DNA of 64,000 nucleotides, taken from NCBI GenBank assembly GCA_963810195.1, contig CAWEMO010000001.1, positions 496,001 through 560,000 of the forward strand. Direction: 5' to 3'. A program made the translations under genes and the position numbers. The stretch comes from Chersky-840 sp963810195 (GTDB lineage Bacteria > Actinomycetota > Acidimicrobiia > Acidimicrobiales > UBA8190). Position 1 is the first letter of the stretch. Each line of letters begins with the position of its first letter. Shown in pieces: positions 33,912 to 42,029 of this stretch. Below the pieces are notes generated by a model. That model made no database searches. It was not told the origin of the DNA and saw only the letters and a program-made list of their open reading frames with translations.

Positions 33912-34880
33912 ATGAAGGCAGCCGTGTACTACGAGACCGGTGGGCCCGAGGTCCTGCGCTACGAGGAGGTCCCGGATCCCGTGGCCGGAGCCGGGGACCT
34001 ACTCGTGCGGGTCGAGGCCATCAGCATCGAAGGGGGCGACACCCTCGCCCGCGCCATGGGCGAGCTCGGTTCGACACCGCACGTGGTGGGCTACCAGTGC
34101 GCCGGCACCGTCGTCGCGGCCGGTGACGGCGTGGAGGGCTTCTCCGTCGGCGACCGGGTCGTCACCGTCGGCCTCGACGGGTCACATGCCGAGCTGCGGG
34201 CAGTGCCCACGCCGTTCTGCTGGCCCATTCCCCCCGGGCTCTCCACCGACGAGGCCGCGTGCGTCCCTGTTGCATTCGGCACGGCCGACGACTGTCTCTT
34301 CGAGTTCGGACGGCTCCGGGCGGGGGAGTCCGTGCTCGTCCACGCGGGCGGGAGCGGCGTGGGCATCGCCGCCATCCAGTTGGCAAGCCGCGCCGGCGCC
34401 CGGGTTCTCGCCACCGCGTCGAGCGACGAGAAGCTGTCCCGGCTCGTAGCGCTGGGGCTCGACGACGGCATCAACTACGCCACGACGGACTTCGTCGAAG
34501 AGGTGCGCAGGCTCACCGACGGCAGAGGGGTGGACGTGATCGTGGACTCGGTGGGCGGGGCGACCCTGCAGGGAAGCCTGCGCAGCCTGGCCTACCGCGG
34601 CCGGTGCGTGACGGTGGGGGATGCGGGGCGCCACGCCGCCGAGCGCCTCGACGTCTCGATGTTGCGGCCCAACAACCAGAGCCTCATCGGCTACTTCCTG
34701 GGAGCGGAGCTCTTCCTGAGTCCGCGCCCGCACGCCATGATCGCCGGTCACCTGGCCGAGATCGCACAGGGTGAGCTCAAGGTCGTCGTCGACCGCCGGT
34801 TCCCGCTGTCGGAAGCGGCGCAGGCCCACGCCTACATCGAGAGCCGTCAGGCCTTTGGCCGAGTCCTGCTGATTCCCTGA
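33912..34880 (+). CDS. Quinone oxidoreductase-type NADPH dehydrogenase (MDR family)
   Basis: The protein has 322 residues from the ATG at 33912. The N-terminal GroES-like domain lacks the structural-zinc Cys cluster. The Rossmann domain carries VLVHAGGSGVGIAAIQLA (about residues 144-161) and the late VDVIVDSVGG. This is the pattern of NADPH:quinone oxidoreductase/zeta-crystallin-like enzymes that reduce quinones or alpha,beta-unsaturated carbonyls. Probably co-transcribed with the esterase-like gene upstream. Confidence 0.92.
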   Translation: MKAAVYYETGGPEVLRYEEVPDPVAGAGDLLVRVEAISIEGGDTLARAMGELGSTPHVVGYQCAGTVVAAGDGVEGFSVGDRVVTVGLDGSHAELRAVPTPFCWPIPPGLSTDEAACVPVAFGTADDCLFEFGRLRAGESVLVHAGGSGVGIAAIQLASRAGARVLATASSDEKLSRLVALGLDDGINYATTDFVEEVRRLTDGRGVDVIVDSVGGATLQGSLRSLAYRGRCVTVGDAGRHAAERLDVSMLRPNNQSLIGYFLGAELFLSPRPHAMIAGHLAEIAQGELKVVVDRRFPLSEAAQAHAYIESRQAFGRVLLIP

Positions 34881-35010
34881 GTCCTGTGATTCCCTGAGGC
34901 CTGCAGATTCCCTGCGGCCTCCGGTCGTGCCGAGCGCGATCCGAGTCGCCCGGCCGCAGCGTCACGTCGATCACGTCACGTCGATCACGTCACGTCGATC
35001 ACGTCACGTG
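34871..35010. repeat. Two tandem-repeat arrays between convergent genes
   Basis: At 34871-34923 a unit of 17-18 bases built on GATTCCCTG, then A/C-GGCCT or GTCCTG, repeats three times; its first copy overlaps the last codons of the upstream gene. At 34961-35010 the 14-base unit GTCACGTCGATCAC repeats three times plus a partial copy; it reaches into the 3' end of the alcohol dehydrogenase gene. Confidence 0.85.
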
Positions 35011-36000
35011 CAGTACGGCGGCACCCGTGAGCCGGTCGCCGGCGAGGTCGGCGAGGGCGACATCGGCACGGTCGAGCGGGTAGGGCGTCGTCGTCGCGAC
35101 CACGCCCATGCGCGTGGCCAACGCCAGGAACTCCTCGCCGTCGCGCCGGGTGTTGGCGGTGACGCTGCGCACCTCGCGCTCGTAGAAGAGATGGTCTTCG
35201 TACCGAAGCGACGGCACGTCGGTGAGATGGATCCCCGCGATCACCAGGATGCCCCCCCTGTCGAGCGCGGCCAGGGCGACCGGCACGAGCTCGCCGGCGG
35301 GTGCGAAGACGATGGCCGCGTCCAAGGGCACCGGAGGTGCGGCGTCCGCGGGGCCGGCCGAGGTGGCGCCGAGGTCGAGTGCCAGCTGGCGGGCGTCGGC
35401 GGAGCGCGTCATCACGTGGACCTCGGCGCCCTCGTGCAGCGCCACCTGGGCCGTCAGATGCGCGGACCCGCCGAACCCGTAGATCCCCAGGCGGCCTCCC
35501 GGGCGGAGGCCGGTGCGGCGCAGGGAGCGGTAGCCGATGATGCCGGCGCACAGCAGCGGAGCGGCCTGGTCGTCGGCAAGACCGTCGGGGACCCGGTACG
35601 CGTACCGCTCATCCACGACCGCCGCCTCTGCGTACCCGCCGTCGTGGTCCCATCCGGTGAACGTCGCCTCGGGGCACAGGTTCTCGTCGCCACGTCGGCA
35701 GAACCGGCAACGTCCACACGTGCTCGCCAGCCAGGCGATGCCGATCCGGTCGCCGGGCACGAAGCGAGAAGCTCCGGCGCCGAGGGCGTCGACGATGCCG
35801 ACCACCTCGTGGCCGGGGACGACGTCGGGCCGATGGACGGGGAGGTCTCCCTCGGCGACGTGGAGATCGGTCCGGCACACCCCGCACGCCAATACGCGCA
35901 CTCGGACCTGGCCCGGCCCGGGGAGCGGCGGGTCCCGCTCGACCATTCGCAGAGGGCTGCCGGTTAGGGGACCCGGGGTGTGGACCTCCCACGCGCGCAC
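34999..36000 (-). CDS. Zinc-dependent alcohol dehydrogenase (AdhA-like)
   Basis: The protein has 333 residues from the GTG/ATG at 36000. Catalytic zinc ligands are Cys in ACGVCRTD, His in GHEVVG and a later Cys. The structural zinc set is CGRCRFC with a fourth Cys in NLC (about residues 97-111). The nucleotide-binding region contains YGFGGSAHL. This pattern fits the AdhA/YahK-like medium-chain alcohol dehydrogenases. Its stop codon lies in the 14-base tandem repeat, so the last residues depend on repeat number. It is the convergent partner of the quinone oxidoreductase gene. Confidence 0.93.
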   Translation of the reverse strand: MRAWEVHTPGPLTGSPLRMVERDPPLPGPGQVRVRVLACGVCRTDLHVAEGDLPVHRPDVVPGHEVVGIVDALGAGASRFVPGDRIGIAWLASTCGRCRFCRRGDENLCPEATFTGWDHDGGYAEAAVVDERYAYRVPDGLADDQAAPLLCAGIIGYRSLRRTGLRPGGRLGIYGFGGSAHLTAQVALHEGAEVHVMTRSADARQLALDLGATSAGPADAAPPVPLDAAIVFAPAGELVPVALAALDRGGILVIAGIHLTDVPSLRYEDHLFYEREVRSVTANTRRDGEEFLALATRMGVVATTTPYPLDRADVALADLAGDRLTGAAVLHVT

Positions 36001-36059
36001 GACCCATGGTCGCGCGTCCGGCGTGGCGGGGCCGCGGCGAGTCCCGCGCGGACGGGCCC

Positions 36060-37169
36060 CTAGTGAGGACGGGCCAGGAGCCCCCGGACCTGACGGGCGA
36101 TCTCGAGGTCCTCGCGGGCGTGGACGACGGCCACGGCCGGGAACACACCCTGGGGTGAGACGACCCGGTCGGCGAGCTGAGGTCCCTGGCCCTCGTTGCG
36201 CTGCGCGTCGAGCTCGACACCCAGGAACCCGAGGCCGCCACAGGCCTCACGGCGCAGCCGGGCCGACCCCTCTCCGGCGCCCCCGGTGAAGACGAGCCCG
36301 TCGAGTCCGCCCATGGCTGCGACCATGGCGGCGACCCCGGCGCGAAGCCGGTGCACGTAGACCCCGAAGGCGAGCGCGGCCCGTTGGTCACCGCGGTCGG
36401 CGGCGGCCAGCACCTCGCGGAGATCAGCCGACACCCCCGACAGGCCCAGGAGGCCCGAGCGGCTGTCGAGTCCGTCCTCGAGCTCGTCGACGGTCACCTG
36501 CCCGTGACGCAGGAGCCAAAGCAACACACCCGGGTCGACAGTCCCCGCACGCGTGGCCATGACCAGGCCCTCGAGCGGAGTGAAGCCCATGGTGGTGTCC
36601 ACCGAGCGACCCCCCGACACCGCCGCCAGAGACGCGCCCGAGCCGAGGTGGGCGGTGACCAGCCGGAGCGAGCCCGCCGGGCCCCCGAGGAGCTCGGCAC
36701 CGCGCCGGCCGGCGTAGGCATGGCTGAGGCCGTGGAACCCGAAGCGTCGCAACCCCAGGTCCCGCCATGGCTCGGGCAGGGCGTAGGTTGAGGCCTCGGG
36801 CGGCATGGTGGTGTGGAACGCGGTGTCGAAGCACGCCACCTGGGGGAGGTCGGGCCACAGGGACCGCAGGCTGAGGATGGCGGCGATGGCGGCAGGATTG
36901 TGCAGAGGGGCCAGCTCGGCCAGACGTTCGAGCCTGCTCTCGAGAGCGGCCTCGAGAAGCAGGGGCGCCGTGAATTCCACGCCTCCGTGCACGACCCGGT
37001 GCCCGACGGCGTCGACGGGTGGGGCGTCTCGCAGGGCCCGCTCCAACACCTCGCCGATCGCACCCGATTCCGGCATGGGTAGGGCAGTGGTCAGAAGCGA
37101 CGCATCGTCGGCCCCGAGGACACTGAGCTTCAGACTGCTCGAACCGGCGTTGACCACGAGGACCCGCAC
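36060..37169 (-). CDS. ackA: Acetate kinase
   Basis: The protein has 369 residues from a GTG, somewhat shorter than the usual 395-400. NAGSSSLKL opens the ASKHA fold, VGHRVVHGG is present, FDTAFHTTMP contains the conserved Asp/His set, RRFGFHGLSHAY the second, and HLGSGASLAAV replaces the usual HLGNGAS. A late FTGGAGEGSARLR completes the nucleotide-binding end. It converts acetyl-phosphate plus ADP to acetate plus ATP. It is transcribed divergently from phosphoketolase with only 29 bases between starts, so the two are probably co-regulated. Confidence 0.95.
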   Translation of the reverse strand: MRVLVVNAGSSSLKLSVLGADDASLLTTALPMPESGAIGEVLERALRDAPPVDAVGHRVVHGGVEFTAPLLLEAALESRLERLAELAPLHNPAAIAAILSLRSLWPDLPQVACFDTAFHTTMPPEASTYALPEPWRDLGLRRFGFHGLSHAYAGRRGAELLGGPAGSLRLVTAHLGSGASLAAVSGGRSVDTTMGFTPLEGLVMATRAGTVDPGVLLWLLRHGQVTVDELEDGLDSRSGLLGLSGVSADLREVLAAADRGDQRAALAFGVYVHRLRAGVAAMVAAMGGLDGLVFTGGAGEGSARLRREACGGLGFLGVELDAQRNEGQGPQLADRVVSPQGVFPAVAVVHAREDLEIARQVRGLLARPH

Positions 37170-37198
37170 GTCCCCACCATGCCAAGGAGGATCCCCCC

Positions 37199-39604
37199 AT
37201 GCACGATCCAGCCCGCCCGCCCTCCGACGTCACCAGAGGGGGGGCTCTCGCCACAGCTGAGGAGCTCACGAGGCTTCACGCCTACTGGAGGGCTGCGAAC
37301 TACCTGGCGGTGGGCCAGATCTACCTGCTGGACAACCCCCTGCTGCGCGAGCCGTTGCGCGTCGAGCACATCAAGCCGCGCCTCCTCGGGCATTGGGGGA
37401 CGAGCCCGGGGCTCAATTTCGTGTACGCGCACCTCAACCGCGTGATCAACCGACGCGACGCCAATCTCGTGTACATCTGCGGGCCCGGACACGGCGGGCC
37501 CGCCATGGTGGCCAACGCCTGGTTGGAGGGGACCTACAGCGAGCTGTACTCCCACGTGCCGAGGGACGCCAGGGGCATGGCCCGACTGTTCCGGCAGTTC
37601 TCGTTCCCGGGTGGGATCCCCAGCCACGCCGCTCCCGACACGCCCGGCTCGATCAACGAAGGGGGCGAGCTGGGGTACGGGCTCGCCCATGCCTACGGGG
37701 CGGCCTTCGACAACCCCGACCTCGTCGTGGCCTGCGTCGTGGGCGACGGGGAGGCGGAGACGGGCGCTTTGGCCACGAGCTGGCACGCCGACAAGTTCCT
37801 CGACCCCGTCACCGACGGCGCGGTCTTACCGATCCTCCACCTCAACGGCTACAAGATCGCCAACCCCACCGTGCTGGCCAGGATCCCCGAGGTCGAGCTG
37901 TCGGCCCTTTTCACGGGGTACGGCTACCGACCGCGCTTCGTGGAAGGCGGCTTCGACGACGAGGACCCCATGCTCGTGCACCAGAGGATGGCGGCCGCGC
38001 TCGAGGTGTGTTTCGACGAGATCGCCACGATCTGGGCCGAGGCCCGTTCGGAGGCGGTCCGGGAACGCCCGACCTGGCCCATGATCGTCCTCCGCACCCC
38101 CAAGGGCTGGACGGGACCGAAATTCGTGGACGGCATCCGCGTCGAAGGCACCTGGCGCGCCCATCAGGTGCCGCTCGGAGAGGTCCGGACCAATCCCGCG
38201 CACCTGGCGCAGCTCGAGGCGTGGATGCGCAGCTACCGGCCCGACGAGCTCTTCGACGAGGCGGGCCGCCCCGTGCCCGAGATCGCCGAGCTCGCCCCCG
38301 TGGGCGAGCGTCGCATGAGCGCCTCGCCCCACGCCAACGGCGGGGTGCTGCTTCGGGACCTGGAGCTCCCTGACTGGAACGCGTACACGGTAGAGGTGAA
38401 GGCGCCCGGCACGATGTTGCGCGAGGCGACGAAGGTGCTCGGCACGTTCCTCCGGGACGTGATCCGGGAGAACCCCTCGAACTTCCGTCTCTTCGGGCCC
38501 GACGAGACGGCGTCGAACCGCCTGCAGGACGTCTTCGAGGTCACCGACCGCGCCTGGATGGGCGAGACGGTCGAAGGTGACGACCACCTCGCTCCCGAAG
38601 GCCGGGTCATGGAGGTGCTCTCCGAGCACCTGTGCCAGGGCTGGCTCGAGGGATACCTGCTGACCGGCCGCCACGGCCTGTTCAACTGCTACGAGGCCTT
38701 CATCCACATCGTGGACTCCATGTTCAACCAGCACGCCAAGTGGCTCGAGTCGGCGCGCCACATCCCCTGGCGCCGCCCGATCGCGTCGCTCACCTACCTG
38801 TTGTCGAGCCACGTGTGGCGCCAGGACCACAACGGGTTCTCCCACCAGGACCCGGGTTTCATCGATCTGGTGGTCAACAAGCAGGCGTCGGTGACCCGCG
38901 TGTACCTGCCACCGGACACCAATTGCCTGTTGTCGGTGGCCGACCACTGCCTCCGGAGCCGCGACTACGTCAACGTGATCGTGGCCGGAAAGCAGCCCCA
39001 GCACGACTGGCTGTCTCCCGACGAAGCCCTGGTGCACTGCACGCGCGGGCTCGGGGTGTGGGACTTCGCTTCGAACGACGCCGGTTCGGTCCCCGACGTC
39101 GTCATGGCGTGCTGCGGGGACGTGCCGACGCTCGAGACGATGGCCGCGGTGGACATGCTGCGCCGCAACCTTCCCGACCTGCGGGTGCGTGTGGTCAACG
39201 TGGTCGACCTCATGCGGCTCCAGCCCGACTCCGAGCACCCGCACGGGATGACCGACCCCGAGTTCGACACCGTCTTCACCGTGGACCGCCCCGTGGTGTT
39301 CGCCTTCCACGGCTATCCCTGGCTCATCCACCGGCTCACCTACCGCCGCGCCAACCATGTCAACCTGCACGTGCGCGGCTACAAGGAACAAGGCACGACC
39401 ACGACGCCCTTCGACATGGTCATGCTCAACGACCTCGACCGTTTCCACCTCGTCATCGACGTGATCGACAGGGTCCCGGGTCTCGAGGTGCCTTCGGCGG
39501 CACTGCGCCAGCAGATGGTCGACGCCCGCCTCGAAGCCCGCCGCTACACCCGTGAGCACGGCGAGGACCCGCCTCATATCACCGACTGGAGTTGGCCGGG
39601 CTGA
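37199..39604 (+). CDS. xfp: Xylulose-5-phosphate/fructose-6-phosphate phosphoketolase
   Basis: The protein has 801 residues, normal for the family, with AAGGAGG nine bases before the ATG. It is a thiamine-diphosphate enzyme. Segments include YICGPGHGGPAM, GELGYGLAHAYGAAFDNP, the ThDP-binding GDGEAETG, and SSHVWRQDHNGFSHQDPGF. It splits xylulose-5-phosphate or fructose-6-phosphate with phosphate to acetyl-phosphate plus an aldose phosphate. Acetate kinase next door would recover ATP from the product, forming a phosphoketolase bypass for heterofermentative or overflow carbon flow. Confidence 0.97.
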   Translation: MHDPARPPSDVTRGGALATAEELTRLHAYWRAANYLAVGQIYLLDNPLLREPLRVEHIKPRLLGHWGTSPGLNFVYAHLNRVINRRDANLVYICGPGHGGPAMVANAWLEGTYSELYSHVPRDARGMARLFRQFSFPGGIPSHAAPDTPGSINEGGELGYGLAHAYGAAFDNPDLVVACVVGDGEAETGALATSWHADKFLDPVTDGAVLPILHLNGYKIANPTVLARIPEVELSALFTGYGYRPRFVEGGFDDEDPMLVHQRMAAALEVCFDEIATIWAEARSEAVRERPTWPMIVLRTPKGWTGPKFVDGIRVEGTWRAHQVPLGEVRTNPAHLAQLEAWMRSYRPDELFDEAGRPVPEIAELAPVGERRMSASPHANGGVLLRDLELPDWNAYTVEVKAPGTMLREATKVLGTFLRDVIRENPSNFRLFGPDETASNRLQDVFEVTDRAWMGETVEGDDHLAPEGRVMEVLSEHLCQGWLEGYLLTGRHGLFNCYEAFIHIVDSMFNQHAKWLESARHIPWRRPIASLTYLLSSHVWRQDHNGFSHQDPGFIDLVVNKQASVTRVYLPPDTNCLLSVADHCLRSRDYVNVIVAGKQPQHDWLSPDEALVHCTRGLGVWDFASNDAGSVPDVVMACCGDVPTLETMAAVDMLRRNLPDLRVRVVNVVDLMRLQPDSEHPHGMTDPEFDTVFTVDRPVVFAFHGYPWLIHRLTYRRANHVNLHVRGYKEQGTTTTPFDMVMLNDLDRFHLVIDVIDRVPGLEVPSAALRQQMVDARLEARRYTREHGEDPPHITDWSWPG

Positions 39605-39638
39605 CAACGCCCGACGCAGGGGCGGCTACGTTCGCGGC

Positions 39639-40586
39639 GTGGGGCCTCGAGCTGCGGTGTGGGACCTCGGGAGCAGCTCCTTCCACCTCCTCGTGTGCGA
39701 GGCGGGGCCCGGCGCCGCGCTCACCCCGGTACTGCACCGGCGGGCGCTGCTCAACTTGGGCTTGAGCGTGGGGGCACGGGGGAGCATCCCCCGTGACCGG
39801 GTGGCGGCTTCGGTGGCGGCAGCCAAGCGCCTCCGGGCCGGGCTCGCCGAGTCGCGGGCCGAGATCGTCGTTGCCGTCGCCACCGCCGCCCTGCGTGACG
39901 CCGCCAACAGCGCCGAGGTGGTGGAGCGTCTGCAGCGGGTCGTCGGGACCACGATCACCGTCCTCGACGGGGAAGAGGAGGCGCGGCTCTGTTTCATCGG
40001 CCAGCGCGCCGGGGTGTGGACGGGGCCGGATCAGACGCTCGGGTTGGATCTCGGCGGGGGGAGCCTCGAAGCGGCCGTTGGGGACTCGCACCACCTGTCC
40101 ATGGCCACGAGCGCGGCGATCGGCCCGGCCCGGTTGCGGGGCGAGCTCGGTATCGGCGACCCGCTGTCCGAGGCAGATCAGGTCCTGCTGCGGTCCCGGA
40201 CCGCGGAGGTGATGGCACCCATCGCCCTTGCCGTGTCCCGCTTCCGAGGCGTCACCGACCGGACGGTGGTGAGCGGGGGCACGGTCCGGGCGCTGGCCCG
40301 GCTGGCCACCGCCCGCGCCCGGCGTCGCCCTTCGGCGGGCCCCGGTGAGGTGAACCAGGTGGAGCTGCCCGCCCGCCAGGTCGGCGAGCTGGCCGACCTT
40401 CTGGCGCGGCTCGATCTCCGGTCCCGCCTGGCGTTGCCCGGGATGCAGGCGCGGCGAGGCCCCCTGCTCCCGGTGGGGGCCGTGGTCCTGGCCACCGTGG
40501 CGGCGGAGCTCGGGATCGGGCGCTTCGTGGTCAGCGAATGGGGCCTGCGCGAGGGCGCGATCCTCGATGCACTCCAACGCCACTGA
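39639..40586 (+). CDS. Ppx/GppA-type exopolyphosphatase-like protein
   Basis: The protein has 315 residues from the GTG at 39639; an earlier frame start inside the phosphoketolase gene is unlikely. The ASKHA-fold signatures AVWDLGSSSFHLLV (phosphate 1), VVAVATAALRDAAN and LGLDLGGGSLEAAVG (phosphate 2) match Ppx/GppA proteins, which hydrolyse polyphosphate or guanosine pentaphosphate. It lacks the C-terminal HD domain of longer members. Starts 35 bases after phosphoketolase, so an operon is likely. Confidence 0.88.
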   Translation: MGPRAAVWDLGSSSFHLLVCEAGPGAALTPVLHRRALLNLGLSVGARGSIPRDRVAASVAAAKRLRAGLAESRAEIVVAVATAALRDAANSAEVVERLQRVVGTTITVLDGEEEARLCFIGQRAGVWTGPDQTLGLDLGGGSLEAAVGDSHHLSMATSAAIGPARLRGELGIGDPLSEADQVLLRSRTAEVMAPIALAVSRFRGVTDRTVVSGGTVRALARLATARARRRPSAGPGEVNQVELPARQVGELADLLARLDLRSRLALPGMQARRGPLLPVGAVVLATVAAELGIGRFVVSEWGLREGAILDALQRH

Positions 40587-40713
40587 TCTACACAACGCCG
40601 CTGATCTACTGGGTGCCGACGACGGAAGACTCCCCCCCACGGCCCAGGGCCGGGATCTTCGTCCGGGTGGCGCTGGCCCGGGCTCCCGGATCGAAGGAGC
40701 GGGCGGACCTCTC

Positions 40714-40866
40714 TCAGGTCTTCTTGCCCAGGATCCTGTTCATCTTGGTGCCGCAGTTGGGGCAGGTGCCCTGCGCCGCCCGCCGCCCGTTCGCAAGTTC
40801 GACTTCCTCGCCCTCGAACTGCCGCTTTTCACGGCATTTCACACAGTAGCCCTCGTACGAAGCCAC
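40714..40866 (-). CDS. DUF5679 zinc-ribbon mini-protein
   Basis: The protein has 50 residues from a GTG, with GAGGAGG upstream. YCVKCREKR near the N-terminus and CPNCGTKMNRILG near the C-terminus give two CxxC pairs of a zinc ribbon; the middle EVELANGRRAAQGT is strongly conserved in DUF5679. Members are found across actinobacteria and chloroflexi with unknown role. It was easily missed because of its size. Confidence 0.9.
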   Translation of the reverse strand: MASYEGYCVKCREKRQFEGEEVELANGRRAAQGTCPNCGTKMNRILGKKT

Positions 40867-41134
40867 GCCCGTCCTCCTCACTGTGTGCCCCCGCCAGATG
40901 TCGGGTCGAAGCTATCCCCGTGCCCCCCGGCAGACGCGGATGGTGAGCCGACGACGCGGATGGTGGGCAGTGCCGGGGGAGTGGGGCTGGGGGAGTGGGC
41001 CGGGGGAGGGGGGTCGAAGCGATCGGCGCCCTCCCCCGGTCCGGTCGGGTCGTTGGCCGCCACCGCGGTGGGTTGCCACACTGGTCGTGCACCGGGAAGC
41101 CCGCCGGGCGCACCCACCACAGAAGGGGGCTGCC

Positions 41135-41956
41135 GTGACCACTGGGACGGAGGAGCCGGTCATCGCCATCCTGGAGGAGGAGTGGGCGGCCATCGACACC
41201 CTGGCCCGGGGACTCGGGGACCCCGAGTGGGAGCTGCCGTCGGAGTGTCCGGGGTGGACCGTGCGCGATGTGCTGTCGCATCTGATCGGCACCGAGCGCG
41301 AGCTGCTCGGTGACCCACGTCCGCCGCGGCTCGCAGAGCTGCCGCCGCATGTCGCCAACGAGGTCGGCGCTCGCAACGAGGCGTGGGTGGCCGCCCGGCG
41401 CTCGCTCCCCGGTCCCGAGATGGTCGAGGAATTCCGCGCCGTCACGGCGCGTCGCCTAGCGCAGCTGCGTTCGTTTCCCCCGGCCCGCTTCGACGAGATC
41501 GGCCCGGGCCCGGTCGGCGAGGTCGCCTACCGCGAGTTCATGCACGTCCGGGTCATGGACTCGTGGGTGCACGAGCAGGACATCCGCGTCGCCACGGGCC
41601 GTCCCGGTCATGACTCGGGACCCGCCGCGCAGCTGTCGTTGGACCGACTGTGCTCGGCCATGCCATTCGTCGTGGGCAAGCAGGCCGGAGCGCCCGAAGG
41701 AGCCTCCGTGCGATTCGAGTTGCACGGCCCGTCGGTGCGGCGCATCGACGTCGTCGTGCGCGACGGCCGTGCGAAGGCCGTCACGTCTCTCGAGGGGGAC
41801 CCCACCGCCGTCCTCGACATGGCGGCCGAGGTTTTCTGGCGCCTGGCGTGCGGCCGGATGGACGGGCCGGCCGCCCGTGTCGCCGGACTCGTGCACGGCG
41901 GGGGCGACACCGAGCTCGCCTTCCGCGTGCTCGACGCCATGGGGTTCATGATCTGA
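41135..41956 (+). CDS. DinB-fold / maleylpyruvate isomerase N-terminal domain protein
   Basis: The protein has 273 residues from the GTG at 41135, with AGAAGGGGG upstream. The N-terminal four-helix domain carries the metal-binding SHLIGTERE (about residues 47-55) and a His pair in MDSWVHEQDIR (about 145-155), as in mycothiol-dependent maleylpyruvate isomerase-like (MDMPI_N, TIGR03083/3084) proteins. A C-terminal alpha/beta domain resembles the SCP2-like half of this family. It is probably a thiol (mycothiol)-dependent enzyme; the substrate is unknown. Confidence 0.85.
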   Translation: MTTGTEEPVIAILEEEWAAIDTLARGLGDPEWELPSECPGWTVRDVLSHLIGTERELLGDPRPPRLAELPPHVANEVGARNEAWVAARRSLPGPEMVEEFRAVTARRLAQLRSFPPARFDEIGPGPVGEVAYREFMHVRVMDSWVHEQDIRVATGRPGHDSGPAAQLSLDRLCSAMPFVVGKQAGAPEGASVRFELHGPSVRRIDVVVRDGRAKAVTSLEGDPTAVLDMAAEVFWRLACGRMDGPAARVAGLVHGGGDTELAFRVLDAMGFMI

Positions 41957-42012
41957 GCGCCCACCGTCCGTGGCCGTTCCCTCGCGTGCGACGGGCGCTT
42001 TCCGGGGCCTTG

Positions 42013-42018
42013 TAGACT
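42013..42018 (+). promoter_or_regulatory. -10-like TAGACT before trigger factor
   Basis: The hexamer ends 11 bases before the ATG and no ribosome binding site lies between. The predicted start of transcription would be within a few bases of the ATG. Confidence 0.55.
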
Positions 42019-42029
42019 CTGCCTTCCTT

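Noticed and set aside
34961..35010. Iterons of a replication origin
   Set aside because: The 14-base unit lies between two convergent metabolic genes in core DNA without a replication gene; a simple tandem repeat is the better reading.
37826..39607. A 593-residue gene antisense to phosphoketolase, and other long antisense frames in the core
   Set aside because: Long antisense open frames are expected opposite very GC-rich genes; none has a family motif.
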